Shown here: one piece after another, positions 9,993 through 17,661 of the stretch
Layout of the letters: every line of letters starts with the position of its first letter
Numbering within the stretch: the first letter of the stretch is position 1
Assembly (NCBI RefSeq): GCF_000150275.1
Contig: NW_002060958.1
Location: forward strand, 12,867-34,458
Length of the DNA: 21,592 nucleotides
Direction: 5' to 3'
Source of the DNA: Trichoplax adhaerens
Taxonomy: Eukaryota; Placozoa; Uniplacotomia; Trichoplacea; Trichoplacidae
Program-made: the position numbers and the translations under genes
The notes under the pieces: model-generated
Told to the model about the DNA's origin: nothing
The model's database searches: none
What the model saw: the letters and a program-made list of their open reading frames with translations, nothing else

Positions 9993-12900
9993 GTAAGTAA
10001 AGAGAGTAGACAAGCAATGGACTTAATTGGTACTTATTTAATTTTAGCCAACTACTTAGACGATGCCATAGGCCATAAATGACAGTGAAACAATATTGCC
10101 TGCTATCGTAGATGGTTATCGTAGCAGATTTTCTCTACCACAATTAATAGGACTGTCATTGCTATGAAGTTGACATAAAATGATCTATATATTCACGTTT
10201 AAAACCAGAAAATTTTTTCAAATATGAATTCAAATATAGAAAACTGTAGCTTAGAATTTTGACTGGAATGGCTATGAATCCATCTAAGACAACGACTATT
10301 AATCAGCATAGTGATCGTTACGGCTAGTAGACAAAAATACATCTCTATCATGCCAATGGCATTTTCCAATACTAGAGAATTCACGAGAGTAAAGATTAAC
10401 ATCTCTGAACGTTAAAAATCTCTTAAGAGTTAATATCTTTCTTAAAAATTGGATTACAGAATCATCCTATATTTGATACTCTATACATCTTCTTTCTTCT
10501 CATATATAACCTTCTAACATTAAAACCACATTTTATATAAGGCCAAATATAAATTAACGTATTTATCAATTTTATACATACTTGCTGGATTAGTGGAAAA
10601 GTGTTTGTGGTGGTGAAGTAATGTACATAATCATCCATCGATTTGGCACTGACGACTTTAACCAGTCCACAAAAGGTTTATTAAATTATATCAAGGAAGT
10701 CTTTGGTTTTGACAATGGCAAATTTAATGATCTTTTCCAAACCGCTAAAGAACGACCAGTAAGTCGTAGTTTGATTTGCAATGAGTGATAAAAAAATAAT
10801 CATCTTAAAGCCGTTATTACTTCATGATTGGATATCAAAATTTACTACTTTTGATCCTACACTGATTAATTAACAAACAAGATCTGACAACTAGGATCAT
10901 AGATAGTATGAAATCTTAACTTGTATCTAAGGTGTATAGTTGCAGTTTAATATAGGTACTCAAACTAACTCAGCTAAGTAACTACGCTAACCCATTCAAT
11001 TTTCTTCCTATCTAGCATCCTAAACGTTTGGTTAAAGTAGAAGGTAAGGCTACATTAATTATCCTTAATTCGAGTAAATTCTTTCTCATTCTTTAGTTTT
11101 GTTAATGGTAAAGGATCAAATATTAATTGAAAATGTTCTTCAATACATTCTCTGTTGTCTACTTTAATCAATAGTCTTACAAGCTAGAGACTTGGAAGCT
11201 AAAGATGTCAATGGTAAGTAGATAGATTATTTCAGTATTTTACTGTATATTAAAATATGTTTATCTAACATTTTGCAAATCCTAATTACTTCCAAGGCTA
11301 TAGCGATCCATTCTGTATGCTTGGAATCGTTAAAAATACTGACGTTGACTTTAGAAGAGATATCCCAGCGCAAAGAGGTGGAAGTCTAAGAACAAAAAAT
11401 AAGAAAGAGAAAAAACCCAAAAGATGTAGCAGTTCCAGTAGCAGTTCCATTAACAGTTTTAGTAGTAGTGGCTCATTAGCTACAGGTAAAGCGGCCGATC
11501 TTTACGATGGAAAGATTGTTATGACATCCATCCAATATGAAACTTTGAATCCCGTTTGGAATGAAACATTCCAATTGTACGTTTTCCGATTTGCATTTAC
11601 AAGTATTTCTTGAGCAATATAATGACACTAATTTGGTTGAAATCAAGTTGTAATATTAATCTGCTATTGATTGTCTGATTAGAATTTTGCATGTTATTTC
11701 TAATAGTGATATAGAAAACGTTCAAAACGATATCCTCCATATTGATATGTGGTAATATTCTTAATTACTTGACGCCTAAATAATATCCACATCTTGAGAT
11801 ATTAATAAGTATGATCATTTCAGGGATCATGACGACGATGTAACAGTGCTGGATGCCGCCAGCAAAGTTATGAAAATCAAAGGTGTCACTGGGATTAGCC
11901 GGTAAATTAGAGCATGATCTAATAAATTAAACACGTATATCGAAATTGTAAAGATCAAATAATTACTTCAACAGATATTTTAAGCAAGTCTTGCAATCGG
12001 CAACTACAGGAAGTGATGAAAGTGTTGATGATTTCCTTGGCTGCATTGATATTCCTTTATCGGTACGTTTTCTTGCTCTACTTTATAGCAATGTCCAGCG
12101 ATGGTCGAGCAATTGATGTTGCCACTGAGTAAAATATCACCAAATGAACATTATATTTTGTATTTGAAATGCCTAACATACCTACATATTCACTTTCCAG
12201 GAGATCTCAGCGATGGGTACAGAAGGTTGGTATGATCTACAAGCTCGATCGAGCAGATCAAATGTACAAGGGCAGTGCCAGTTAAAAATTCAGTTTTCCA
12301 CAGCTAAGGTAATAAAATAAATTAATTAGCAATACACTGTCATTGGGTGGCCATTATTGAGCAAAGCTCTTCCTAGATCATCTGTTATGAGTTCGACAAC
12401 ATTATTTGTACAATTGATAATGGTCATTCCGTCATAATTTGTACTTTAGGGGAGCGGATTTCACTTGTATGATCCTAGAGAATTATATGCCGCGGTTAAT
12501 CAGAAATTTGCCGAATACGAAGCTGAATTATTCTTCGTAAGTGAGATAATAATATGTTCATATAACCATTCATGCACCTACAATCTATTATAATATTTTT
12601 AATTAATTTATATTTTTATGCGTTAATTTCTCTTTTAATAGAGCAAAAATAAAGACAAATCTTGGGATTGTGATCTATCTGTGCAAGCATTGAGTGTTTT
12701 ATCGCAAATTGCCATGCATTACGATATTTCAATCTGCCAGCAATCAATGTAGTAAGTTTACACCATTTAAAATTAATTAGCTTCATCATCTTGGATTAGT
12801 AATAATCTATGCAAAATACATTTTAATTGATTTACTGATTTTTTGGCATTAAATTGAACAAATTAGTGCTATTAGTTGCGTTTGCAAAATCCATAATTAC

Positions 12901-15900
12901 AAGCAGATCGATTATAAAGTCTTGGCGAATGAGTTGAAACAGATTTGTAACCAGTCTTTAGAACAATATCCAGACGAAGTAAGCTAATCATTTTAATAAC
13001 TTTTCATATATAGAGAGAAGTAATGAATAATATTTATATTTGATATATATGCAGATGCAAGCATTAGCTTTACATTTCTGTAACCTTTATCTAAAGGATT
13101 TAACTACTATTTGATATACAATTCGTTTTCAGGTTGAGGACTTTATTTCATGCCTGGAGGAATTTGTCGAACGTTGTATGACCATGTTTCACTATGTTAG
13201 AGGTGTATTTCCATATAAAGATGAGAAAAGTGCCGTAAGATTAAACGATTTATTAACGTAAGTGAAAATCATCAAATATTCTGTTTTTTACTATTATCTT
13301 ATGCTTATTTCATTTACATTCGGCCAAAATCAATTCAATTTTTATTTTATTGCGAATCAATAGATGTCTAGAATTAATCTATAGTATACCAGAATTTCAG
13401 AAGAAACACCAAAACAAAACACTACTGCAAGATATACAAACGGCTTTTAAGGTATGCCTTAATCAATACCACAGAATAGATTATACCAGCGATTAGTAAG
13501 TAATAGTTAGTTTTTCTTTATGACACCTCATGGTATCGTTTAATCGTTTAAAGCTGTGGCAACTAATATTAGAATAATATTTTATTTAAAAGCTCAAATT
13601 GTGTTATTCCAATTCCATTTTACTATAAGCTTTGTTATTTGCTTTAAATATATAACTATTACTTGTGTACTAAATCATTTAGAAAGCCACAGAAAAATGG
13701 TACGCGAATCAATGCAGTTTACTAACGCCAAAAACAGAGGTGATATACTCATTTTAGCTAGTATAGCTTAGATTGAATTTGTCTATTTGATCGATATCTC
13801 ATACAAGGATTGACTATATTCATGACCAGCCGTCATATAGGAAATAATCTCAATACTTACTAGCTATAAAATTTCACCAAAACGAAATAACATCGTTACG
13901 AATTTCATTCTTTATTTCAATAACGTCTATAATAGAGTAATTTGTCCTTTTTCTTTCGTACAGTCCATAAAATCGGAATTACAGACTTTTAATGAACTTG
14001 CTGAAAAGATCTTTACAGATTTGCATGCTGCAAGAAACTATTATAATAACTTATTTACTAGGTACGGCATCCTATCCATTAGATTAGAGATTAACATTAT
14101 AATTGATAAGATTTAACAATCACGATTTGATTTTTAATGTATAAAATTATGCTGTAGAATTGGCGAAGATTATTTTACAACTGTATTCTTTACAATTGAC
14201 CATTTGGTAAGAAAAACTAATTTATAAAATTTCGGCTAATCCTCATTTTTTAAAAATATTTACAATTTTAAGTATATTTTTGATATGGATTTATTAACTG
14301 GATGCAGGTTGCGCGCGATATGAAGAAAATAATGGAAGCGTTCAATGATTCATCCCTAGAATGCTCTGAGAAAGTAGATAAATTAACCTTTCAAGTTTAT
14401 TTCACGCTGAAAGAGCTAACGAAATATCGAATGCAATTAGAGCCTGAAAATCAATCAGCAAGATTAAATTTAGATTCACTACACAAGTGGTTTTCACCAC
14501 TAGTCAAAATGTGGTTTGACTGGACCCATGAAAATTCTGTCAGTCTAATTAAGAAGGCAGTAGAAATTGAAGAGGTAACATAAAGATTATGTATGTGTGA
14601 TAGTTGAAATTATTATTTGACAAATTATACAGGCAGCTATGATAGCTGATCTATTTTATTCAACTTAAACCTTAAAAACAGTTTATTTTCTATGGTTCAT
14701 ATGCTTTAAATAGGTTGAAGTCATTGATTCTTATGTCAAATATTCTACATCTGCTGTGGATGCAAGCTGCTGCTTTCAGCAAACATGCGATTTCTGGAAG
14801 GAATTAGATTGGCCTGATGCCGATGACGGTTTTGCTCTCTTAGCTAAGTTAGTCGATGTAAGTCCAATATATCAAGTAATGCCCGTAGTTATACGTACAA
14901 GCCATGATATCGAAGTATATGCATCAATGCCTCAAATTTCTGTCCTATATTTGTAATCTATATCAGTTTCTTGGTAGCAAAGATAAGTAAGAAAATTAAG
15001 TGGGTGTTATCGATATCGAAGACGCAGATTTAGCAATATTGCACGAGCTATTATATTTCCAAAAATGAATTTCCAAACTTAAGCAGTTTAACATTACGAT
15101 ATTTTTTGCTCTTAATACTGTCAGGATATTTGCACTGCTGGTACATGCTACGTAGATCTTATTTACGATCGACTTGAACGAGTTCATTTCTATGATGACG
15201 AAGGCCAGTTTGACATAACTGAACAGGTTAGAATGTCAATTTTATAAGATTACTCAATTACGAAGAGCTATAGACACTCGTAAACTTAAACTTTTTTCTT
15301 AATTTTTCTTGATCCCTTTAGCTATGCGTTACTTTAAATAATCTTGATCATGTACGACGTACTCTTGAATCTTTACCTGAACGATTAAATTTTGAGAAAG
15401 TTACTTCTGGATTATCGCATCATGGAAACGTCCACGCAGAGAACTGTCGAGCTCAATTGTTAAAGATCATCGAAAGTGGCGATGAAAACTTTAACGTTAA
15501 AACGTCATCTCTTATTAATAATATTTGTAAAAAGGTAACCTGATCTGATGAATTGCTAATACATGGATCATACGGACTTATTAGTAAGTATATGGAATTA
15601 TTAAATCAGTAACATTCTCAATATTTGATATGTAGATGGGTGTCGGCATCAATCAATTTATACAACAGTTCTCCAAAGTACCTGAAAATGTTGATATTTA
15701 CCAGGTTAGTTTTGAATGTAAACTTTCTCTTTCGATAATTATAGCAAAGTTAGAAATTTACTTTTAGAAAGAGTTAAATAACAATAAAAACTACACACTT
15801 CTTGCTAGCTTACTTTATCAGTATTTGTTGTTCGGTTTCAACATTTTGTAAATTTTCTATCCGCAGGCAATTAATCCATTATTGCAGTATCTGGATAATA

Positions 15901-17661
15901 ATTTGATTAAACTCAATGAATGTTTATTTGGCGGTGTATTTGACAAGTAAGCATACTATATTAGTAGTATAACTCGGTAAATGAAATTATTCAACGATCT
16001 GTTACTCATTTTGCTGATTTATCGAATTTAGGATTGTGGTTAGGATATTAAATGTTGTCATGGAGAATTTTTGGAGTTTAGTCAGCGCTAAATCTACGGT
16101 ATTACTTAGAGAACTTCTAGCATAGATATAAATTTAATCCATAAATTTGTACCCACAAATATTCTTTCTATTGCATTGGTTTGATATTGTGTTTCTTAAT
16201 TAATTACCCTAATATACGGATAGAAACCAGCCAAGTACTACGAAAGACTATGGGACTGCTTGGAAGTAAGCAAATAATAGCGTATTATCCTAGTACTTTT
16301 ATATTAGTAATATTGTTTAATTTTTAATATCGCCAAGCAGGTTTTAATTTTTTGATTTAACATTGTTACGTTGCATTTTAGATTCTGTTGGAATTCTTCG
16401 TAGCTGATGGAAACGGTGTGAAAATGAGTGTTATCTTAAATGATGGCTTTTATTCAGTAAGTTGCTGTGCGGAATAAAATGCTACCATTTCTTTGACTAC
16501 AGCTAACGATGTGACTGTACTTTTAGTAAAATTCTCACATTTTTTAACCGTTTAGATGTCAGTTAGTTATTTAACTAAAGCCAAATTAGACACTGGAACA
16601 TTAATTGGCCTATATTTTAAGGATAAATTAGAATATCAGGTATGTTCTCGTTAATAGTTGTGATAGTATCTATTTTTGGAAACCAAAATTATTTCAATAA
16701 AATATGGTACTCTTCTACAAACCCTTGCGTTATTTTCCTTACGGGGCCCTATTGATATTTTTCAAGGCTAAGAAGAAAGAATTTTATGGCTCACTGACAT
16801 TTAAAGTTTTTTATTCTTCAACTGCTCAGAGTTTATTCGTTAATGGTTAGTCTCTTAAAACATAGAAACTTCAGAAGCGTAGGAAATAAGTTCTACTGCA
16901 TACGTATTTACGTTACTGAACGTAATTTTTTAACCAAAGTATTTTTTTGCACTATAGTAATAAATGCCAAAAATTTGCCAGTTTTAGACTCCAATGGTAA
17001 GTAGAATCAATTCCAAAATAAATATGTAACGTAAGTGCTTCTACCGAAAGTTCATCAATATTGACTATCTTTCAATTTTTACGTTTACGATTGCTAGGAA
17101 AAGCTGATCCGTACGTTACCGTTGAATTATGTCCAAGCCATATCTTTAAATGCGCTGAGAAATCTACTAAAATTGTTAAGAAAACGTTGGATCCTTATTT
17201 TGGAGAAACTTTTACCTTGTTAGTATTTTTATTTATTTAACAAATTGACGAAAAGTTAGATCATAGCATGGCTTTATCATATTATACTCAGTTTAGAAGG
17301 AAGGTACTAACTAGCCATCCCTATATTTTTAAACCACAGCAATATTAGCGATAAACTTTGTTCATCAACAAATGGAGCTGTGGTTTTATTTACAGTCATG
17401 GATTATAATATATTAAGAAAGAACGATTACGCAGGTGAATGCGCTGTATCTCTCAATAATGTACCAGGTCTAAGCTGGGATGAAAATGTACCTGGCATGG
17501 GTGCTGATTTACCAGAAATTGAAGTAAATTTAACTCACCCTGATACTTCTGGCGAAATATTTGCAATCTTAAATAGCCGTACATCTTGTGACAAAGAAGC
17601 GATGACTTTTGTTAAGAAACGCATAAGCATGTATGAAGCCGCTCAAGATTCTCTGTCTTAA
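9894..17661 (+). CDS. BAIAP3: BAIAP3/Munc13-4 (UNC13D)-like C2-MUN-C2 vesicle priming protein, 30 secure coding exons
   Basis: Predicted cytosolic, membrane-binding factor that tethers and primes secretory or dense-core vesicles by acting on syntaxin/SNARE complexes (family knowledge). I joined 30 exons with GT-AG borders. All phases agree and the sum is 3,294 nt (1,097 residues plus TAA), close to the human paralogues of about 1,090-1,190 residues. Order in the provisional model: N-terminal helical segment with [11 protein letters not shown] (about 79-89), C2A (about 128-346, marked by [24 protein letters not shown] and MWDHDDD), MUN region with MHD1 (about 600-720) and MHD2 (about 830-940), then C2B (about 957-1080, marked by [19 protein letters not shown] and VMDYN). 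There is no C1 zinc finger or calmodulin-binding region, which separates it from Munc13-1/unc-13. Phrases such as [11 protein letters not shown] and [10 protein letters not shown] resemble BAIAP3 slightly more than UNC13D. Invertebrates often have one gene for both, so the symbol stands for the pair. The start codon lies upstream of 9894 and is uncertain. Confidence 0.93.
10594..10758 (+). CDS. BAIAP3: Exon: N-terminal conserved segment before C2A
   Basis: 55 codons, phase 0/0, residues 71-125. [16 protein letters not shown] matches the family segment E-V-L-Y-T-I-L-H-R-x-G that precedes C2A in BAIAP3 and UNC13D. It continues with [20 protein letters not shown], equivalent to the conserved region just before C2A in the human proteins. 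The acceptor TAG at 10591-10593 has a weak pyrimidine tract; the donor is GTAAGT. Confidence 0.9.
11016..11043 (+). CDS. BAIAP3: 28-nt microexon: start of C2A
   Basis: Encodes HPKRLVKVE plus the first base of Val135. Borders are TTTTCTTCCTATCTAG and GTAAGG. It supplies the first C2A beta strand and joins perfectly to the next exon (KVE-V-LQARDL). Confidence 0.9.
11175..11213 (+). CDS. BAIAP3: 39-nt microexon: C2A loop 1
   Basis: Phase 1 on both sides. Encodes [12 protein letters not shown] flanked by split codons for Val135 and Gly148. Asp145 is the first loop-1 calcium ligand. Its size, phases and position match the C2B exon at 16958-16996. Confidence 0.95.
11297..11576 (+). CDS. BAIAP3: Exon: C2A core with basic/poly-Ser insertion
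   Basis: 280 nt, phase 1 to phase 2, residues 148-241. It starts with [11 protein letters not shown], where Asp151 is the second loop-1 ligand, and ends with [11 protein letters not shown], the classic C2 strand before loop 3. Between them lies a basic run ([10 protein letters not shown]) followed by a serine-rich stretch of about 17 residues. A family-typical variable insertion occupies this place in BAIAP3 and UNC13D. Confidence 0.96.
11707..11751 (+). CDS. BAIAP3: 45-nt exon: C2A strand before loop 3
   Basis: Phase 2/2. Encodes [14 protein letters not shown] with split codons for Phe241 and Trp256. It joins the flanking exons into [20 protein letters not shown], the family signature. The AG at 11705-11706 is the acceptor; the later AG at 11713-11714 would shift the frame. 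Confidence 0.93.
11824..11901 (+). CDS. BAIAP3: Exon: C2A calcium loop 3
   Basis: 78 nt, phase 2/2, residues 256-282. It opens with WDHDDDV, which carries loop-3 acidic ligands Asp257 and Asp259, and runs to KIKGVTGIS, the equivalent of the family's IGLKGMGR. The last codon is split as CG|A (Arg282). Confidence 0.95.
11975..12062 (+). CDS. BAIAP3: Exon: C2A C-terminal half
   Basis: 88 nt, phase 2 to 0, residues 282-311. [20 protein letters not shown] is followed by LGCIDIPLS, the conserved D-F-L-G-C strand of the family C2A. The donor is GTACGT. Confidence 0.95.
12201..12308 (+). CDS. BAIAP3: Exon: last strand of C2A
   Basis: 36 codons, phase 0/0, residues 312-347. [20 protein letters not shown] matches the family pattern W-F-x-L-x-x-R-S-x-x-S-x-V-Q-G. 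The acceptor is CACTTTCCAG. Confidence 0.95.
12450..12536 (+). CDS. BAIAP3: Exon: C2A-MUN linker
   Basis: 29 codons, phase 0/0, residues 348-376 ([20 protein letters not shown] and onward). A helical, amphipathic linker. The donor GTAAGT is consensus. Confidence 0.88.
12642..12751 (+). CDS. BAIAP3: Exon: start of the helical region before MUN
   Basis: 110 nt, phase 0 to 2, residues 377-413. It contains [20 protein letters not shown], equivalent to the family's A-x-x-L-L-x-Q-x-x-x-x-x-x-L-S region. The donor is GTAAGT. Confidence 0.9.
12867..12978 (+). CDS. BAIAP3: Exon with two possible acceptors
   Basis: 112 nt from the upstream acceptor, phase 2 to 0, residues 413-450. Includes [21 protein letters not shown] second AG at 12874-12875 gives an exon starting at 12876 that lacks only Ala-Ile-Ser and keeps the frame. 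I cannot choose between them from sequence. Confidence 0.85.
13133..13257 (+). CDS. BAIAP3: Exon: N-terminal MUN helices
   Basis: 125 nt, phase 0 to 2, residues 451-492. [20 protein letters not shown] is helical. The acceptor is ATTCGTTTTCAG and the donor GTAAGT. Confidence 0.92.
13364..13451 (+). CDS. BAIAP3: Exon: MUN region
   Basis: 88 nt, phase 2 to 0, residues 492-521. [20 protein letters not shown] and LQDIQTAFK are helical and charged. Confidence 0.92.
13964..14061 (+). CDS. BAIAP3: Exon: MUN region
   Basis: 98 nt, phase 0 to 2, residues 522-554. ends with [15 protein letters not shown], like the family's L-x-x-x-x-x-Y-Y-x-x-L-F. Acceptor TTCTTTCGTACAG. The preceding 512-nt intron holds no exon that fits in phase. 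Confidence 0.92.
14158..14206 (+). CDS. BAIAP3: 49-nt exon: MUN region
   Basis: Phase 2 to 0, residues 554-570. [16 protein letters not shown] leads directly into the next exon's VARDMKK. The donor is GTAAGA. Confidence 0.92.
14308..14574 (+). CDS. BAIAP3: Largest internal MUN exon (MHD1 start)
   Basis: 89 codons, phase 0/0, residues 571-659. It holds [20 protein letters not shown], a recognisable MHD1 motif of the Munc13/BAIAP3 family (W-F-x-P-x-V-x-x-W-x-x-x), which helps bind syntaxin/SNAREs. Confidence 0.96.
14714..14857 (+). CDS. BAIAP3: Exon: MHD1
   Basis: 48 codons, phase 0/0, residues 660-707. [20 protein letters not shown] is the conserved W-x-x-L-x-W-P-x family motif. The donor is GTAAGT. 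Confidence 0.95.
15125..15226 (+). CDS. BAIAP3: Exon: MHD1
   Basis: 34 codons, phase 0/0, residues 708-741. [20 protein letters not shown] matches the family's D-x-C-x-x-A-x-x-Y-x-x-x-L. Acceptor TACTGTCAG. The opposite strand is also open here for about 60 codons, an antisense shadow. Confidence 0.95.
15322..15534 (+). CDS. BAIAP3: Exon: end of MHD1 and inter-MHD segment
   Basis: 71 codons, phase 0/0, residues 742-812. It starts [20 protein letters not shown], a highly conserved Munc13-family motif (L-C-V-x-x-N-N-x-x-x-V-R). The downstream part is hydrophilic and probably variable. Confidence 0.96.
15636..15704 (+). CDS. BAIAP3: Exon: inter-MHD helix
   Basis: 23 codons, phase 0/0, residues 813-835 ([20 protein letters not shown] and onward). 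Its initial Met is internal to the protein. Confidence 0.92.
15867..15946 (+). CDS. BAIAP3: Exon: MHD2 start
   Basis: 80 nt, phase 0 to 2, residues 836-862. [20 protein letters not shown] matches the MHD2 pattern P-L-L-x-Y-L-D-x-N-L-x-x-L. Confidence 0.95.
16032..16098 (+). CDS. BAIAP3: Exon: MHD2
   Basis: 67 nt, phase 2 to 0, residues 862-884. [20 protein letters not shown] is a conserved MHD2 helix. The donor GTATTA is weak, but it restores phase with the next exon. Confidence 0.9.
16224..16265 (+). CDS. BAIAP3: 42-nt microexon: MHD2
   Basis: 14 codons, phase 0/0, residues 885-898 ([14 protein letters not shown]). The acceptor context is purine-rich and weak. The peptide fits the helix before the F-F-x-x-D-G motif, and the donor is GTAAGC. 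Confidence 0.88.
16382..16456 (+). CDS. BAIAP3: Exon: MHD2 end
   Basis: 25 codons, phase 0/0, residues 899-923. [20 protein letters not shown] matches the family's F-F-x-x-D-G-x-G-L motif. The donor is GTAAGT. Confidence 0.95.
16556..16639 (+). CDS. BAIAP3: Exon: MHD2-C2B connector
   Basis: 28 codons, phase 0/0, residues 924-951. It ends [11 protein letters not shown], equivalent to the family's Y-Y-x-E-K-L-x-x-Q helix before C2B. Confidence 0.94.
16767..16845 (+). CDS. BAIAP3: Exon: start of C2B
   Basis: 79 nt, phase 0 to 1, residues 952-978. [20 protein letters not shown] is the first C2B strand pair (Y-G-x-L-x-x-x-x-x-Y). It ends with a split Val codon, exactly like the C2A exon at 11016-11043. 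Confidence 0.95.
16958..16996 (+). CDS. BAIAP3: 39-nt microexon: C2B loop 1
   Basis: Phase 1/1. Encodes [12 protein letters not shown] between split codons Val978 and Gly991. Asp988 is the first loop-1 ligand. It is a counterpart of the C2A exon at 11175-11213. Confidence 0.95.
17098..17218 (+). CDS. BAIAP3: Exon: C2B core
   Basis: 121 nt, phase 1 to 2, residues 991-1031. It starts [12 protein letters not shown] (Asp994 is a loop-1 ligand) and ends [12 protein letters not shown], with the split Phe codon in the same place as in C2A. Confidence 0.96.
17349..17661 (+). CDS. BAIAP3: Terminal exon: C2B loop 3 and C-terminus
   Basis: 313 nt, phase 2, 103 full codons and TAA at 17659-17661. It carries loop 3 as [15 protein letters not shown], with Asp1049 and Asp1057 kept but Asn1051 where Asp is usual. 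NVPGL follows, and a C-terminal tail ([13 protein letters not shown]) matches the family's D-K-E-A-x-x-F-V-x-x-R ending. Confidence 0.97.

Noticed and set aside
10047-10060. Acceptor-like TTTTAG followed by CCAACTACTTAG
   Set aside because: Joining it to the phase-0 exon ending at 9992 meets TAG after three codons; the exon at 10594 is the correct partner.
10199-10402. Minus-strand 67-codon hydrophobic frame
   Set aside because: Lies in an intron; hydrophobic character follows from T-rich codons; no supporting signal.
11707-11715. Alternative acceptor at 11713-11714 for the C2A exon
   Set aside because: It removes eight bases and shifts the frame, destroying the FDIENV...WDHDDD signature.
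13556-13771. 71-codon open frame inside the 512-nt intron 13452-13963
   Set aside because: It begins with GTG rather than ATG, and no piece of it splices in phase between the neighbouring exons, which are both phase 0 at this junction. Length is within chance.
14996-15187. Minus-strand 63-codon frame
   Set aside because: Antisense to the well-supported MHD1 exon at 15125-15226; a shadow frame.
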